From: Lysobacter sp. Root690
GTDB lineage: Bacteria; Pseudomonadota; Gammaproteobacteria; Xanthomonadales; Xanthomonadaceae
Reading direction: 5' to 3'
DNA length: 64,000 nucleotides
NCBI RefSeq assembly: GCF_001427785.1
Contig: NZ_LMHM01000018.1
Coordinates: 385,309-449,308, forward strand
The notes beneath the pieces are model-generated. The model made no database searches, was not told the origin of the DNA, and was given only the letters and a program-made list of their open reading frames with translations. Of this stretch, positions 16,310-24,848 are shown piece after piece. Positions within the stretch are counted from its first letter, which is position 1. Each line of letters starts with the position of its first letter. Made by a program: the position numbers and the translations under genes.

Positions 16310-18334
16310 TCAACGCTCCAGGCTCAGATGCACCCGATCGGCGAACGCGTCGCCGTTCGCATTGGCATGCTCGAAACGGATTTCGACCTCGGCCCATTGC
16401 GCGTCCTTCGGCACCGCGCCAGTGAACTCATAGTTGCGCAGCGCGCCGCTGCCGCCGGCCGGCGCGAGTTCGAACGCGCTGCCGGCGTACAGCGCCTGCA
16501 GCCCCGGCCAGTTCGACGCGTTGATCGCGGCCGGATAACCGGCGTCGGCGCGATCGAGCACACGGTCGTAACGCAGATACTCGCCCGGCTTGAACAGATA
16601 CGACTTGCCGCTGGCGAAATTCAGCGCGCCCGACCAGTACGCCGGCCAGTAACCCGTGCCCGGCCAGGTGCTTTCCGACAGATACGCCGGGTAATAGGCA
16701 TCGGCGCGATCGCTGTCGAGGTTGTAGCGGATGTACTGATCGCCCTTGAACAGATACAGCTTGGTGCGGCTGACGAACATCGCCGCGTCGAGATCGCGCG
16801 CGCCGCCGGCGAATTTCTCCAGACCCGGCCAATGACCGGCGATCGGCAGGGGATAACCCGGATCGGCCGTGCCCGCGGCGAGGTCGTAGCGCAGGTATTG
16901 CGCGTCCTTGAAGAAATACACCTTGCCGTTGCCGGCCTCGAACACCGCATCGAGATCGCGCGCGCCGCCGGCGAACCGATCCAGGCCCGGCCATTGCGTC
17001 GTGATCGGTTGCGGATAACCGCTGGCGACACGATCGGCGGCGATGTCGTACTTGTAGTAATCGCCGCCGCGGAACACATGCCCGGTGCCGCCGGCGCCGA
17101 AGCTCGCCATCCCTCGCAGGTCGTAGAAACGCAGCAGCACCCGCGCGCGATGGCCGCTGGCGGCGCCGAGGTCGGCCGACAGCTTGAAGCGCGCTTGGGT
17201 CAGATCCAGACCACGCAGATCGACGCGCTGGCTCAGCGTATTGCTCTTGCCGGTATCGCGACCGATAAACAGATTGCGCCCGGCGCCGGCCAGCGGCGCC
17301 GGCAACCACGTGTAGCGCGCGTACTCGACGACCTGCCCGCCGCGGCCCTTGCGCCAACCCGGCACGTCACTGTCGTAGCCGCGATCCTGGCGACCGACGG
17401 AATATTCCGCGTCACCGTTGGCGAGCAGATTGACCCCGAACGTCGGCGCGGCCTCGCGCGCGGGACGCTGGATCGGCCGGCCGTCCAGACCCGCGGGAAT
17501 CGCCAATCCCAGATGCGCGAGGATACTCGGCGCGACATCGACCTGGCGCGGCGCCAACCGCAACGGCTCCAGACCGAGTTTCGGCACCGACTCGCCGCTG
17601 AAGGCGATCAGCGTCTTGCGGTCTTCCGGCGTGTTGTGGCCGTGATGAATCGAACCGCCGTGGTCGGTGCCGACGATGATCAGCCAATCTTCGTTGGCAT
17701 AGTTCGGCCGCGCGCGCAGCGCGGTCATCAGCTTGCCGATGGATGCATCGACGCCGCGGATCGCATTGGTGTAACCGCTCGCATCGCGATTGAAATAGCT
17801 GCCGGCATGACCGGCGCCGTCGGGTTCGTTGAAGTCGAGCAGCAGCACGTCCGGACCGGCGGCCTGACCGAGCAGTTGCAGCGCCTTGCTCAACACGTTG
17901 GCATCGCTGCCAGCGTCGTAAACCGTGTCCACGCCGGTCCACGGCAGCTGCGTCGCCAACGGCGACCACGCCAGCGCGGCGGCGGTGTTCTTGGTCGGCG
18001 CGATGCGTTCGATCCGGCTCAGCACGTCCGGCCAGTCGGCGTAGTTCTTGCCGCTGAAACTGTTGTCGTAAACGCCGTGCTTGTCGCGCTCCACGCCGGT
18101 GAACAACGACGACCAACCGGTGCCGCTGATCGCGGTGTCGGCAGTGAGTCCTTCGCGACTGAGGTAGCCGTCGGCGACCAATGCATCGAGATTCGGCGTG
18201 GCGACCGTGCCGTAGACATCGCCGCGAAAACCGTCGGTGCCGATGAACAACACCTTGGGCGTCTTCGCCAGGGCCGGCGCAGCGAGCGCGCAGGCCAGGG
18301 CTAACGTGGTGAAACGCAAACTGCGACGGGACAT
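16310..18334 (-). CDS. Secreted alkaline-phosphatase-superfamily phosphodiesterase with four hemopexin repeats
   Basis: After a signal peptide (to about residue 23) the 674-residue product has a type I phosphodiesterase / phosphonoacetate-hydrolase-like domain. Visible elements are the metal motif TDGFRGD (residues 33-39), a nucleophile region around Ser70-Thr72 (ISGTGWSS), LDFNEPDGAGH and GTDHGG. From about residue 425 four hemopexin-type repeats follow, each with a pattern like YLFKGDQYIRYN...ADAGYP...WPGL. This is an unusual fusion in bacteria. It lies 100 bases downstream of, and on the same strand as, the GntR regulator, so it is probably in the phosphonate regulon. It is probably exported, to liberate phosphate or a phosphonate from a larger molecule. 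Confidence 0.8.
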   Translation of the reverse strand: MSRRSLRFTTLALACALAAPALAKTPKVLFIGTDGFRGDVYGTVATPNLDALVADGYLSREGLTADTAISGTGWSSLFTGVERDKHGVYDNSFSGKNYADWPDVLSRIERIAPTKNTAAALAWSPLATQLPWTGVDTVYDAGSDANVLSKALQLLGQAAGPDVLLLDFNEPDGAGHAGSYFNRDASGYTNAIRGVDASIGKLMTALRARPNYANEDWLIIVGTDHGGSIHHGHNTPEDRKTLIAFSGESVPKLGLEPLRLAPRQVDVAPSILAHLGLAIPAGLDGRPIQRPAREAAPTFGVNLLANGDAEYSVGRQDRGYDSDVPGWRKGRGGQVVEYARYTWLPAPLAGAGRNLFIGRDTGKSNTLSQRVDLRGLDLTQARFKLSADLGAASGHRARVLLRFYDLRGMASFGAGGTGHVFRGGDYYKYDIAADRVASGYPQPITTQWPGLDRFAGGARDLDAVFEAGNGKVYFFKDAQYLRYDLAAGTADPGYPLPIAGHWPGLEKFAGGARDLDAAMFVSRTKLYLFKGDQYIRYNLDSDRADAYYPAYLSESTWPGTGYWPAYWSGALNFASGKSYLFKPGEYLRYDRVLDRADAGYPAAINASNWPGLQALYAGSAFELAPAGGSGALRNYEFTGAVPKDAQWAEVEIRFEHANANGDAFADRVHLSLER

Positions 18335-18434
18335 TGCGAGGCTCCTGCGGTGAAGGGAGCCGCGAGCCTAGGCCACGTCTGCGCGCGCGCATGTGACCCA
18401 AACCGCGCAACGCGCGCGGCCGGGCCGCTGTCTG

Positions 18435-19286
18435 TCACGTTTCGGTCATCACCATCAACTGGACCCAGTCGCCGGCGAACGAAGTCACCCCGAACTGCAC
18501 CGGCACGCCCTGCGCATCGACATTGAGCGAATGCACGCACAGCACCGGTCGTCGCGTCGATTGCCCGAGCACGCGCGCGACTTCGGCGCCGGGCAAGCGC
18601 GCCATCACCGAAGTGTGCTTGCGCAGATAGTCGTGAACGCCGAATTCGGCCAGGGTGCGGGTCACCGACAACTGCTCGGCGAACACCCGGTCCAGGCCCG
18701 GAAAACGCGAGGCCGGAAACCACGCCTCGCTGTGATCCACGGTGCGGCCTTCGACTTCGCTGGAATACACCACGCGATGCACGCGTTCGCCCGAGATCAA
18801 TCCCAGCGAACGCGCGACCTGACGCGGCGGCGTCTGCAATCCGGTTTCGATCAGGCGGTAACGGCTTTCGACGTTGAGATCGTGCATCGCCTTGCCGAAC
18901 CGCGTACGGCGGCCGATCGGGTAGTGATACGGATGCTCCTGGACGAAACTGCCGCGGCCGGTTTCGGTGCGCAGGAAGCCGCGTTCCTCCAGCGCTTCGA
19001 TCGCGCGCCGCACGGTGTGGCGGTTGACGCCGAAACGCTTGGCCAGATCGAACGCCGACGGCAGACGGTCGCCTTCGCTGAGCGCGCCGGAGCGGATCTG
19101 CTTGAGCAGGGCGGTTTCGATCTGCTGCCACAGCGGTTGCGCGGCATCGCGTTGGGTCAGGTTCTCGCTCGCGCCAGCGGGCGTCGCTTCGACCTCGGGC
19201 GGATCGACCGACACCTTCGCGGCATTGCGCCCCTGCTTGAGCCCGGCCTGCTTCAACTCAGTGTGTTTGAACCCAGTGGCTGTCAC
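18435..19286 (-). CDS. GntR/HutC-type regulator with UTRA domain, PhnF-like
   Basis: The 283-residue product has a winged helix (about residues 50-115: PLWQQIETALLKQI, LPSAFDLAKRFGVNRHTVRR) and a C-terminal UTRA ligand-binding domain, as in PhnF. I choose the GTG at 19286 because GGAGG lies just upstream. The longer open frame to 19370 would run through the ACTAGACAGGT operator. With this start the operator is 25 bases upstream, which suggests autoregulation. The divergent gene is phnM-like, and the phosphodiesterase gene follows downstream. Direct binding to the operator is inferred. Confidence 0.85.
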   Translation of the reverse strand: MTATGFKHTELKQAGLKQGRNAAKVSVDPPEVEATPAGASENLTQRDAAQPLWQQIETALLKQIRSGALSEGDRLPSAFDLAKRFGVNRHTVRRAIEALEERGFLRTETGRGSFVQEHPYHYPIGRRTRFGKAMHDLNVESRYRLIETGLQTPPRQVARSLGLISGERVHRVVYSSEVEGRTVDHSEAWFPASRFPGLDRVFAEQLSVTRTLAEFGVHDYLRKHTSVMARLPGAEVARVLGQSTRRPVLCVHSLNVDAQGVPVQFGVTSFAGDWVQLMVMTET

Positions 19287-19310
19287 ACAACCTCCATCTG
19301 CGCTTGCTTG

Positions 19311-19321
19311 ACTAGACAGGT
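19311..19321 (+). promoter_or_regulatory. Putative GntR operator, site 2 (ACTAGACAGGT)
   Basis: Exact copy of the 11-mer, in the 122-base divergent region between the regulator and the phnM-like gene. It lies 25 bases before the regulator start and 87 before the phnM start. Here the upstream flank gives TTGACTAG, so the site could overlap a -35 box. One protein bound here could control both directions. Confidence 0.65.
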
Positions 19322-19408
19322 CGGGTACCGCACCCGTGGCCATGAGAGCGCGTATGCGTTGCACGGCCATGACAAATTCCGCCCTTCCGCTACCGGACGC
19401 CCACCGCG

Positions 19409-20545
19409 ATGCCCGACCTGTTGCTCGACAACGCCCGCCTGGTCCTGCCCGACGCGATCGTGCATGGCCATCTGCGCATCGCCGACGGCGCGATCATCGA
19501 GATCGGCGAAGGCCGGATCGCGCACGCCGCGGCGATCGACTGCGACGGCGATTACCTGCTGCCCGGCCTGGTCGAGCTGCACACCGACAATCTGGAAAAG
19601 CACCTGCTGCCACGCCCGGGCGCGCATTGGCCGGCCGCCGCCGCGCTGCGCGCGCACGACGCGCAACTGCTCGCCGCCGGCATCACCACCGCGCTCAACG
19701 CGATCTCGGTCGGCGAAGAGGACGCCGAGGAAGCGGTCGATCCGCTGCAAGTGTTGACCGCGCTCGCCGCTGCGCGCGCCGCCGACACCCTGCGCATCGA
19801 ACACGCCGTGCATCTGCGCTGCGAATTGCCTTGCCCCGATCTGGCCGAGCGTTTGCAGCCCCTGCTCGCGACGCCCGCGCTGCGTCTGCTGTCGTTGATG
19901 GATCACACCCCGGGTCAGCGCCAGTTTCACGATCTCGAGCGTTACCGTGCCTACAGCGCGCGTCACGGCAACGCCCGCGACGACGACCAGTTCGACGCGC
20001 GCGTGCGTCATCTGCAGGATTTGCAGCGCCGCCACGCCGACAGCAACCGACGAAGGGTCATCGCCTTGGCGCTCGAACTCGGGTTGCCGCTGGCGAGCCA
20101 TGACGATTCAGAACTGATCCACATCGCCGAAGCGGTCGAGGCGAACGCCTGCATCGCCGAATTTCCGGTCAACCTCGCCACCGCGGTCGCCGCGCACGCG
20201 GCCGGCCTGCAGGTGTTGGCCGGCGCACCGAACCTCGTGCGTGGCGGTTCGCACAGCGGCAACGTCGCCGCGGCCGACCTCGCCCGCGCCGGCGTGCTCG
20301 ATGCGCTGTCGTCTGACTACGTCCCCGGCAGTTTGTTGTTGGCCGCGTTCCAGCTTGGCGCTTGGGAATCGATCGGTTTAGCGCGCGCGGTAGCGATGGT
20401 CACGCGAACGCCGGCGCGCGCGATCGGTTATGACGATCGCGGCGAGATTGCGACGGGGCAGCGCGCGGATTTGCTGCGCGTGCGCGTGGTCGATGGATTG
20501 CCGCAGGTCGAGGCGGTTTGGGTGCGGGGTGAGCGGCGGTATTGA
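19409..20545 (+). CDS. phnM: PhnM-like amidohydrolase (ribosyl-phosphonate triphosphate diphosphatase family)
   Basis: The 378-residue protein carries the PhnM signature GLVELHTDNLEKH at residues 53-65, with metal-binding His and Asp. It also has LMDHTPGQRQF, SHDDSE, APNLVRGGSHSGN and SSDYVPGSLL in order, all typical of PhnM. In the C-P lyase pathway PhnM hydrolyses the triphosphate of 5-triphosphoribosyl-phosphonate. None of phnG-L is in this window, so either the other genes are elsewhere or this copy acts in another pathway. It is divergent from the GntR gene and shares its operator. The family is certain; the role here is open. Confidence 0.85.
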   Translation: MPDLLLDNARLVLPDAIVHGHLRIADGAIIEIGEGRIAHAAAIDCDGDYLLPGLVELHTDNLEKHLLPRPGAHWPAAAALRAHDAQLLAAGITTALNAISVGEEDAEEAVDPLQVLTALAAARAADTLRIEHAVHLRCELPCPDLAERLQPLLATPALRLLSLMDHTPGQRQFHDLERYRAYSARHGNARDDDQFDARVRHLQDLQRRHADSNRRRVIALALELGLPLASHDDSELIHIAEAVEANACIAEFPVNLATAVAAHAAGLQVLAGAPNLVRGGSHSGNVAAADLARAGVLDALSSDYVPGSLLLAAFQLGAWESIGLARAVAMVTRTPARAIGYDDRGEIATGQRADLLRVRVVDGLPQVEAVWVRGERRY

Positions 20546-20576
20546 GGGCAGCCTTCGCCCGCACCGCTGCGCTTGT

Positions 20577-20715
20577 CTCCCTCTCCCGCGTGTGGCGACC
20601 GAAGGAAGTGCAGAGCTGAGAGGGCTGGGGTGAGGGCACGAAAGCTATCGATGCATCCACCGCAACCCGTACACCCTCACCCTAGCCCTCTCCCGCAAGC
20701 GGGAGAGGGAACCGA
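20577..20715. repeat. ccctctcccgcaagcgggaga-family repeats
   Basis: Two members face each other in the gap after phnM. About 20577-20638 contains GCGACCGAAGGAAGTGCAGA and AGAGGGCTGGGGTGAGGG. About 20671-20715 contains CACCCTCACCCTAGCCCTCT followed by CCCGCAAGCGGGAGAGGG. The CCCGCAAGCGGG core folds as a short hairpin. The family recurs at 23185-23298 and 25683-25863. Confidence 0.8.
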
Positions 20716-20756
20716 GCGCGCTCGAAACAACCTGAACCCGCCTCCCCGAACGACCC

Positions 20757-20767
20757 ACTAGACAGGT
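20757..20767 (+). promoter_or_regulatory. Putative GntR operator, site 3 (ACTAGACAGGT)
   Basis: Third exact copy, 97 bases before the chosen start of the TonB-dependent receptor and just downstream of the intergenic repeats. A GTTGTAAT stretch near 20813-20820 resembles the GCTGTAAT seen after site 1. It points to co-regulation of the receptor with the phosphonate genes. Confidence 0.6.
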
Positions 20768-20864
20768 ACGCCACGCGGTCCGTCCCGCGCGCGCAAGCCT
20801 TCATCTGCGACCGTTGTAATGCCGCCATCACGCCGCACCGTGGCGCGCAATGCACGAGACCCCG

Positions 20865-23183
20865 ATGAATACCCCGATCCACACGCCCCTGGCGCTGGCC
20901 CTGCTCGCCGCGCTGTCGATGACGACGCTCGCGCCGATCGCGCAGGCCGCAACCGCGCCGGCCGCCAACGCCGATGCTGCCGCGCCCCACGCCGACGACA
21001 CCCACGCCACCGCCAACCTCGCCGCCAGCGGCGCTCCGCTCGACAGCGGCGCCGGCGACCCGGCCACGCTCGACACGATCTCGGTGGTCGGTCATCGCGA
21101 AACCCGTCAGGTCCAACGCATCGGCAAGGCCGAACTGCAGGCCGTCGCGCTCGGCACCAACCCGGTCAAGGTGCTGGAGAAACTGCCCGGCGTGCATTTC
21201 GTATCGTCCGATCCGTGGGGCAGCTACGAATGGTCGAACCGCATCGCGATCCGCGGTTTCGCCCAGAACCAACTGGGCTACGCGCTCGACGACATCCCGC
21301 TCGGCGATAACAGCTACGCCAACAACAACGGCCTGTCGCCCAATCGCGCGATCCTGCCGGAGAACATCGCCGAACTCGAACTCGCCCAGGGCGCCGGCGC
21401 GCTGCGGATTCCGTCGACCAGCAATCTCGGCGGCGCGCTGCTGTTGCACTCCTCGGATCCGCAAAGTCAGTTCGGCGCGCGCGCCAACTTCGCCTACGGT
21501 GACAACGCGACGATGCGCGCCTTCGTCCGCGTCGACACCGGCGAGTACAACGGCTTCAGCGCTTACGTGTCAGGCATGAACAATCAGGCCGACCGCTGGA
21601 AAGGCGCCGGCGTGCAGGAACAACGTCAGTTCAACGGCAAGGCCGTGTATCAATGGGACAGCGGCCGCATCGCGGCATGGCTGTCGACCTCGCGCCGCAA
21701 CGAAACCGACGACCCGGATCTGTCGCTCGACCTGATCCGTCGCTGCGGGTACGACTGGGACAATTACGCGCCCGACTGGCAGCGCGCCCTGGCCGCCGCC
21801 AACGGCAAGTTCAGCGGCTGCGTGACCACCAAGGACGATGCGTACTACCTCGCGCGCGGCCTGCGCAATGACGATCTGGCCAGCATTTCGGGCGAATTCG
21901 ATCTCAGCGAAAACCTGCGCTTGGACGCGACCGCCTATTACCACCGCAACGAAGGCCAGGGCCACTGGTTCACCCCGTACATCAGTTCGCCCACGATTCC
22001 GATGGCGCTGCGCATCACCAGTTACGACATCGAACGCAGCGGCGTGAACGCGCGTGCGACCTATCAGTTGGAGCATCACACCCTCGAAGGCGGGGTGTGG
22101 TTCGAAGACAGCGTGCACGGCGCCGGCCGCAGTTTCGTCAACATCGCCGGGCCGATCGACGATGAGCGTTTCTTCGATCAGAGCGAATTCGCCCAGCGCC
22201 TGTTCCGTCAGCGCTTCGACACCCGCACCCGGCAGTGGTTCGTGCAGGACACGATGCGCTGGTTCGATGAGCGCCTGACCGTCAGCGCCGGCTTCAAGGG
22301 CCAGGACGTGGTCACTGACGGTACCGTGGTGGTCGCCGGCCGCGCCGGCGGACGCTTGCGCACCCGCGACAACTTCCTGCCGCAGCTCGGTGTGTCGTGG
22401 AGCTTGAACGACCACAGCGACGTGTTCGCCAACTACGCCGAAAACCAGGCCGCGTTCCGGCCCGGCGTCAACGGCGCCTGGTCGCTGACCCAGGCTTCGT
22501 TCGACCTGAGCCGCGCCAGCGCCAAGCCTGAACAGTCGAAGACTCTGGAACTGGGCTGGCGTTACGGCGACGACCACTACCAAGTGTCGACGACCTTGTA
22601 CGGCGTCAACTTCGACGATCGCCAATTGGTGATCGTGCCCTGCCCGGGCGTGGTCAGCTGTCCGAACCAGTTCGCCAACGTCGGCAAGGCGCGCACGCTC
22701 GGCGGCGAGTTCGCCTTCGTGTGGACGCCGACCGCGCAGTTCCGCTGGCTCGCCAGCTACGCCTACAACGATTCGCAGTACCGGTCGAATTATCTGAGCA
22801 GCGGCAAGCTGGTCGAGGTGCGCGGCAAGCAGATGGTGGATACGCCGAAGCAGTTGTTCGCGACCGAAGTCAGCTACGGCGTGGGCGAGGTCGAGTTGCG
22901 CCTGGGCGGCAAGTACACCGGCCAGCGTTACTACACCTACAGCAACGACGCCGGCACCGACGCGTTCTGGCTGTGGGACGCGGGGGTGAGCTGGCAGCGC
23001 AAGGACGTGGGCCAGATTCAATCGCTGCGGGTCGGGCTCAATGTCTACAACCTGCTCGACAAGACCTACATCGCCACGCTCGGCAGCAACGGGTTTCGCG
23101 ATTACGACCCGAAGGGGACGTTCCAGACTTTGCTGACCGGTGCGCCGCGGCAGTGGTTCGTTTCGGTTGAGGCGAAGTTCTGA
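20865..23183 (+). CDS. TonB-dependent outer-membrane receptor
   Basis: The product is 772 residues with a signal peptide, a TonB-box-like DTISVVG near residue 70, a plug domain (VLEKLPGVHF, IRGFAQNQLGYALDD) and a 22-strand-type barrel ending in F as expected for outer-membrane insertion. Four cysteines in the barrel region form two close sets (RRCGYD/SGCVTT and VPCPG/SCPNQ). I use the ATG at 20865; an in-frame ATG at 20850 is also possible. The upstream operator puts it in the GntR regulon, so it may take up a phosphonate or phosphate-bearing compound. The ligand is unknown. Confidence 0.85.
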   Translation: MNTPIHTPLALALLAALSMTTLAPIAQAATAPAANADAAAPHADDTHATANLAASGAPLDSGAGDPATLDTISVVGHRETRQVQRIGKAELQAVALGTNPVKVLEKLPGVHFVSSDPWGSYEWSNRIAIRGFAQNQLGYALDDIPLGDNSYANNNGLSPNRAILPENIAELELAQGAGALRIPSTSNLGGALLLHSSDPQSQFGARANFAYGDNATMRAFVRVDTGEYNGFSAYVSGMNNQADRWKGAGVQEQRQFNGKAVYQWDSGRIAAWLSTSRRNETDDPDLSLDLIRRCGYDWDNYAPDWQRALAAANGKFSGCVTTKDDAYYLARGLRNDDLASISGEFDLSENLRLDATAYYHRNEGQGHWFTPYISSPTIPMALRITSYDIERSGVNARATYQLEHHTLEGGVWFEDSVHGAGRSFVNIAGPIDDERFFDQSEFAQRLFRQRFDTRTRQWFVQDTMRWFDERLTVSAGFKGQDVVTDGTVVVAGRAGGRLRTRDNFLPQLGVSWSLNDHSDVFANYAENQAAFRPGVNGAWSLTQASFDLSRASAKPEQSKTLELGWRYGDDHYQVSTTLYGVNFDDRQLVIVPCPGVVSCPNQFANVGKARTLGGEFAFVWTPTAQFRWLASYAYNDSQYRSNYLSSGKLVEVRGKQMVDTPKQLFATEVSYGVGEVELRLGGKYTGQRYYTYSNDAGTDAFWLWDAGVSWQRKDVGQIQSLRVGLNVYNLLDKTYIATLGSNGFRDYDPKGTFQTLLTGAPRQWFVSVEAKF

Positions 23184-23184
23184 C

Positions 23185-23298
23185 GGGGCCCTCACCCCGG
23201 CCCTCTCCCGCAAGCGGGAGAGGGAGAAAAGCGTAAAAACCGATCGCCGGCTTTAGCCCCTCTCCCGCTTGCGGGAGAGGGGTTGGGGTGAGGGCCGC
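23185..23298. repeat. Paired ccctctcccgcaagcgggaga-family repeats before purN
   Basis: The tract begins GGCCCTCACCCCGGCCCTCT followed by CCCGCAAGCGGGAGAGGG. After a short AT-richer spacer it closes with CCCTCTCCCGCTTGCGGGAG followed by AGGGGTTGGGGTGAGGGCC. The two halves are inverted and could make a long stem at the right edge of the accessory block. It ends about 55 bases before purN. Confidence 0.85.
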
Positions 23299-23353
23299 CA
23301 TCCACGCAGCCCAGATCGCCTAAAATACCGGTCCGCTCCCGACCGCAGCCCGC

Positions 23354-24037
23354 ATGCCCCAGCCGCTCCCCCGCATCGCCGTCCTCGCATCGGGCCGCGG
23401 CAGCAACCTGCAGGCCGTGCTCGACGCCATCGCCGCCGGCACCCTCGCGGCCGAGGTCGTCGGCGTGTTCTCCGACAAACCCGGCGCGGCCGCCCTGCAA
23501 CGGGTCGCGCAGCCGCTGCGCTGGTCGGCCAGCCCCAAGACCTACCCCAATCGCGACGCCTTCGACGCCGATCTCGCCAAAGCGGTCGCGACGGTGCGTC
23601 CGGACTGGGTCCTCTGCGCCGGCTACCTCCGCATCCTCGGCAGCGCCTTCGTCGAACGCTTCCGCGGCCGCACCATCAACATCCATCCCTCGCTGCTGCC
23701 CAAGTTCCGCGGCCTGCACACCCATGCGCGGGCAATCGAGGAAGGCGAACGCGAACACGGCGCAAGCGTGCATTTCGTGATCCCCGAGCTCGATGCCGGT
23801 GGCGTGATCGCACACGCCGTGGTCGCGATCGATGCCGGCGATACACCCGAATCCCTGTCGGCGCGCGTACTCGGTGTGGAACATCCGTTGTTGCTAGCGG
23901 TGATGAGACTGGCCGTCGATGGCCGTCTGGCTGAACACGGCGCAACCGTGGCCCTCGACGGTCATCCGCTATTTACGCCGCTGCGTTTAGATTTCGCCGG
24001 CCGATTGACCCATCCGGCGACCGGCATCGCGGCCTGA
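23354..24037 (+). CDS. purN: Phosphoribosylglycinamide formyltransferase
   Basis: PurN transfers a formyl group from 10-formyl-tetrahydrofolate to GAR in the third step of purine synthesis. The 227-residue product has the N-terminal LASGRGSNLQAV motif, CAGYLRIL, and the catalytic stretch INIHPSLLPKFRG with Asn and His. The conserved Asp follows in ELDAGGVI. It has its own promoter candidate (TAAAAT near 23321). It is followed by DUF3108 genes as in Pseudomonas, but is separated from purM. Confidence 0.95.
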   Translation: MPQPLPRIAVLASGRGSNLQAVLDAIAAGTLAAEVVGVFSDKPGAAALQRVAQPLRWSASPKTYPNRDAFDADLAKAVATVRPDWVLCAGYLRILGSAFVERFRGRTINIHPSLLPKFRGLHTHARAIEEGEREHGASVHFVIPELDAGGVIAHAVVAIDAGDTPESLSARVLGVEHPLLLAVMRLAVDGRLAEHGATVALDGHPLFTPLRLDFAGRLTHPATGIAA

Positions 24038-24128
24038 ACGCCGCGGCCCGCGCGCCGAATACGTCGGGTTCCACCACGCACTCCTAATCCCTGCGCCCTT
24101 GCGCGCCCCAGGACTCGCCCGCGTCGTC

Positions 24129-24848
24129 ATGAAGTCCCTCCTGCCCCTGCTTTTGGCCACGCTGACCGGCGCGGCCCTCCCCGGCAGCGCGTTCGCGCTG
24201 GAACCGTTCGTGGCCAATTACCAGGTCTTCAACGGCGGCAAGGCGCTCGGCGACGCGACCATGCAGGTCAAGCCCGAGGGCGGCCACTGGCGCATCGACC
24301 TCGACATCCGCGCCGAGCACGGCATGATGGGCATGACCGGCGCGGCCGCGCAGCAGAGCACGCTGTTCGATCTGGTCGGCGAGACCTACCGGCCGTTGAG
24401 CCAGACCATGGTGCGCAAGGTGTTGTTCTCCAAGCGGATCATCACCGGCACCTACGACTGGACCCAGCATGCCGCGCAATGGACCGGCGACATCAAGGAG
24501 CACCGGCGCAAGCCGATCGCCTTGCAGGACGGGGACATGAGCGGCCTGCTGATCAACCTGGCGGTGGTCCGCGACGCCCAGCCCGGCAAGACCCTGAATT
24601 ACCGGTTCGTGGATTCCGGCCGCCTGCGCCCCCATCAATACCTGGTGAGTCAAGACCTGGAAGGGGTCAAGGTCGACGATATGAGCTTCAACGCGATGCG
24701 CGTCAACCGCGTGCAGAGCGGCAACGAGGAAACATCCATTTGGGTGGTCGACGGCGTTCCCACCCCCGTGCGCATCCTGCAGCGCGAAGATGGCCAGGAC
24801 ACTTACGATTTGCGCCTGGTCGAATACAAAGGAGTCAACGGATCATGA
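24129..24848 (+). CDS. Secreted DUF3108 domain protein, copy 1
   Basis: The 239-residue product has a signal peptide ending near AFA|LEPF. The mature protein matches DUF3108: an FVANYQVFNGGKALGDAT strand pattern, YDWTQHAAQWTGD and a C-terminal PVRILQREDGQDTYDLRL. Members are periplasmic, beta-rich and of unknown function, and often lie beside purN. The stop overlaps the next gene by four bases. Copies 1 and 2 are related (YDW...ATWTGDIK and RILQRE shared), so they arose by duplication. Confidence 0.8.
   Translation: MKSLLPLLLATLTGAALPGSAFALEPFVANYQVFNGGKALGDATMQVKPEGGHWRIDLDIRAEHGMMGMTGAAAQQSTLFDLVGETYRPLSQTMVRKVLFSKRIITGTYDWTQHAAQWTGDIKEHRRKPIALQDGDMSGLLINLAVVRDAQPGKTLNYRFVDSGRLRPHQYLVSQDLEGVKVDDMSFNAMRVNRVQSGNEETSIWVVDGVPTPVRILQREDGQDTYDLRLVEYKGVNGS

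Noticed and set aside
14603-18304. Rightward open frame of about 1233 codons across the sensor and phosphodiesterase genes
   Set aside because: Antisense shadow of two recognised leftward genes; low-complexity Arg/Ala/Gln-rich translation.
16310-18334. Heme binding by the hemopexin repeats
   Set aside because: Hemopexin-type propellers in enzymes mostly bind proteins or polymers; no heme-ligand arrangement can be seen, so I do not claim it.
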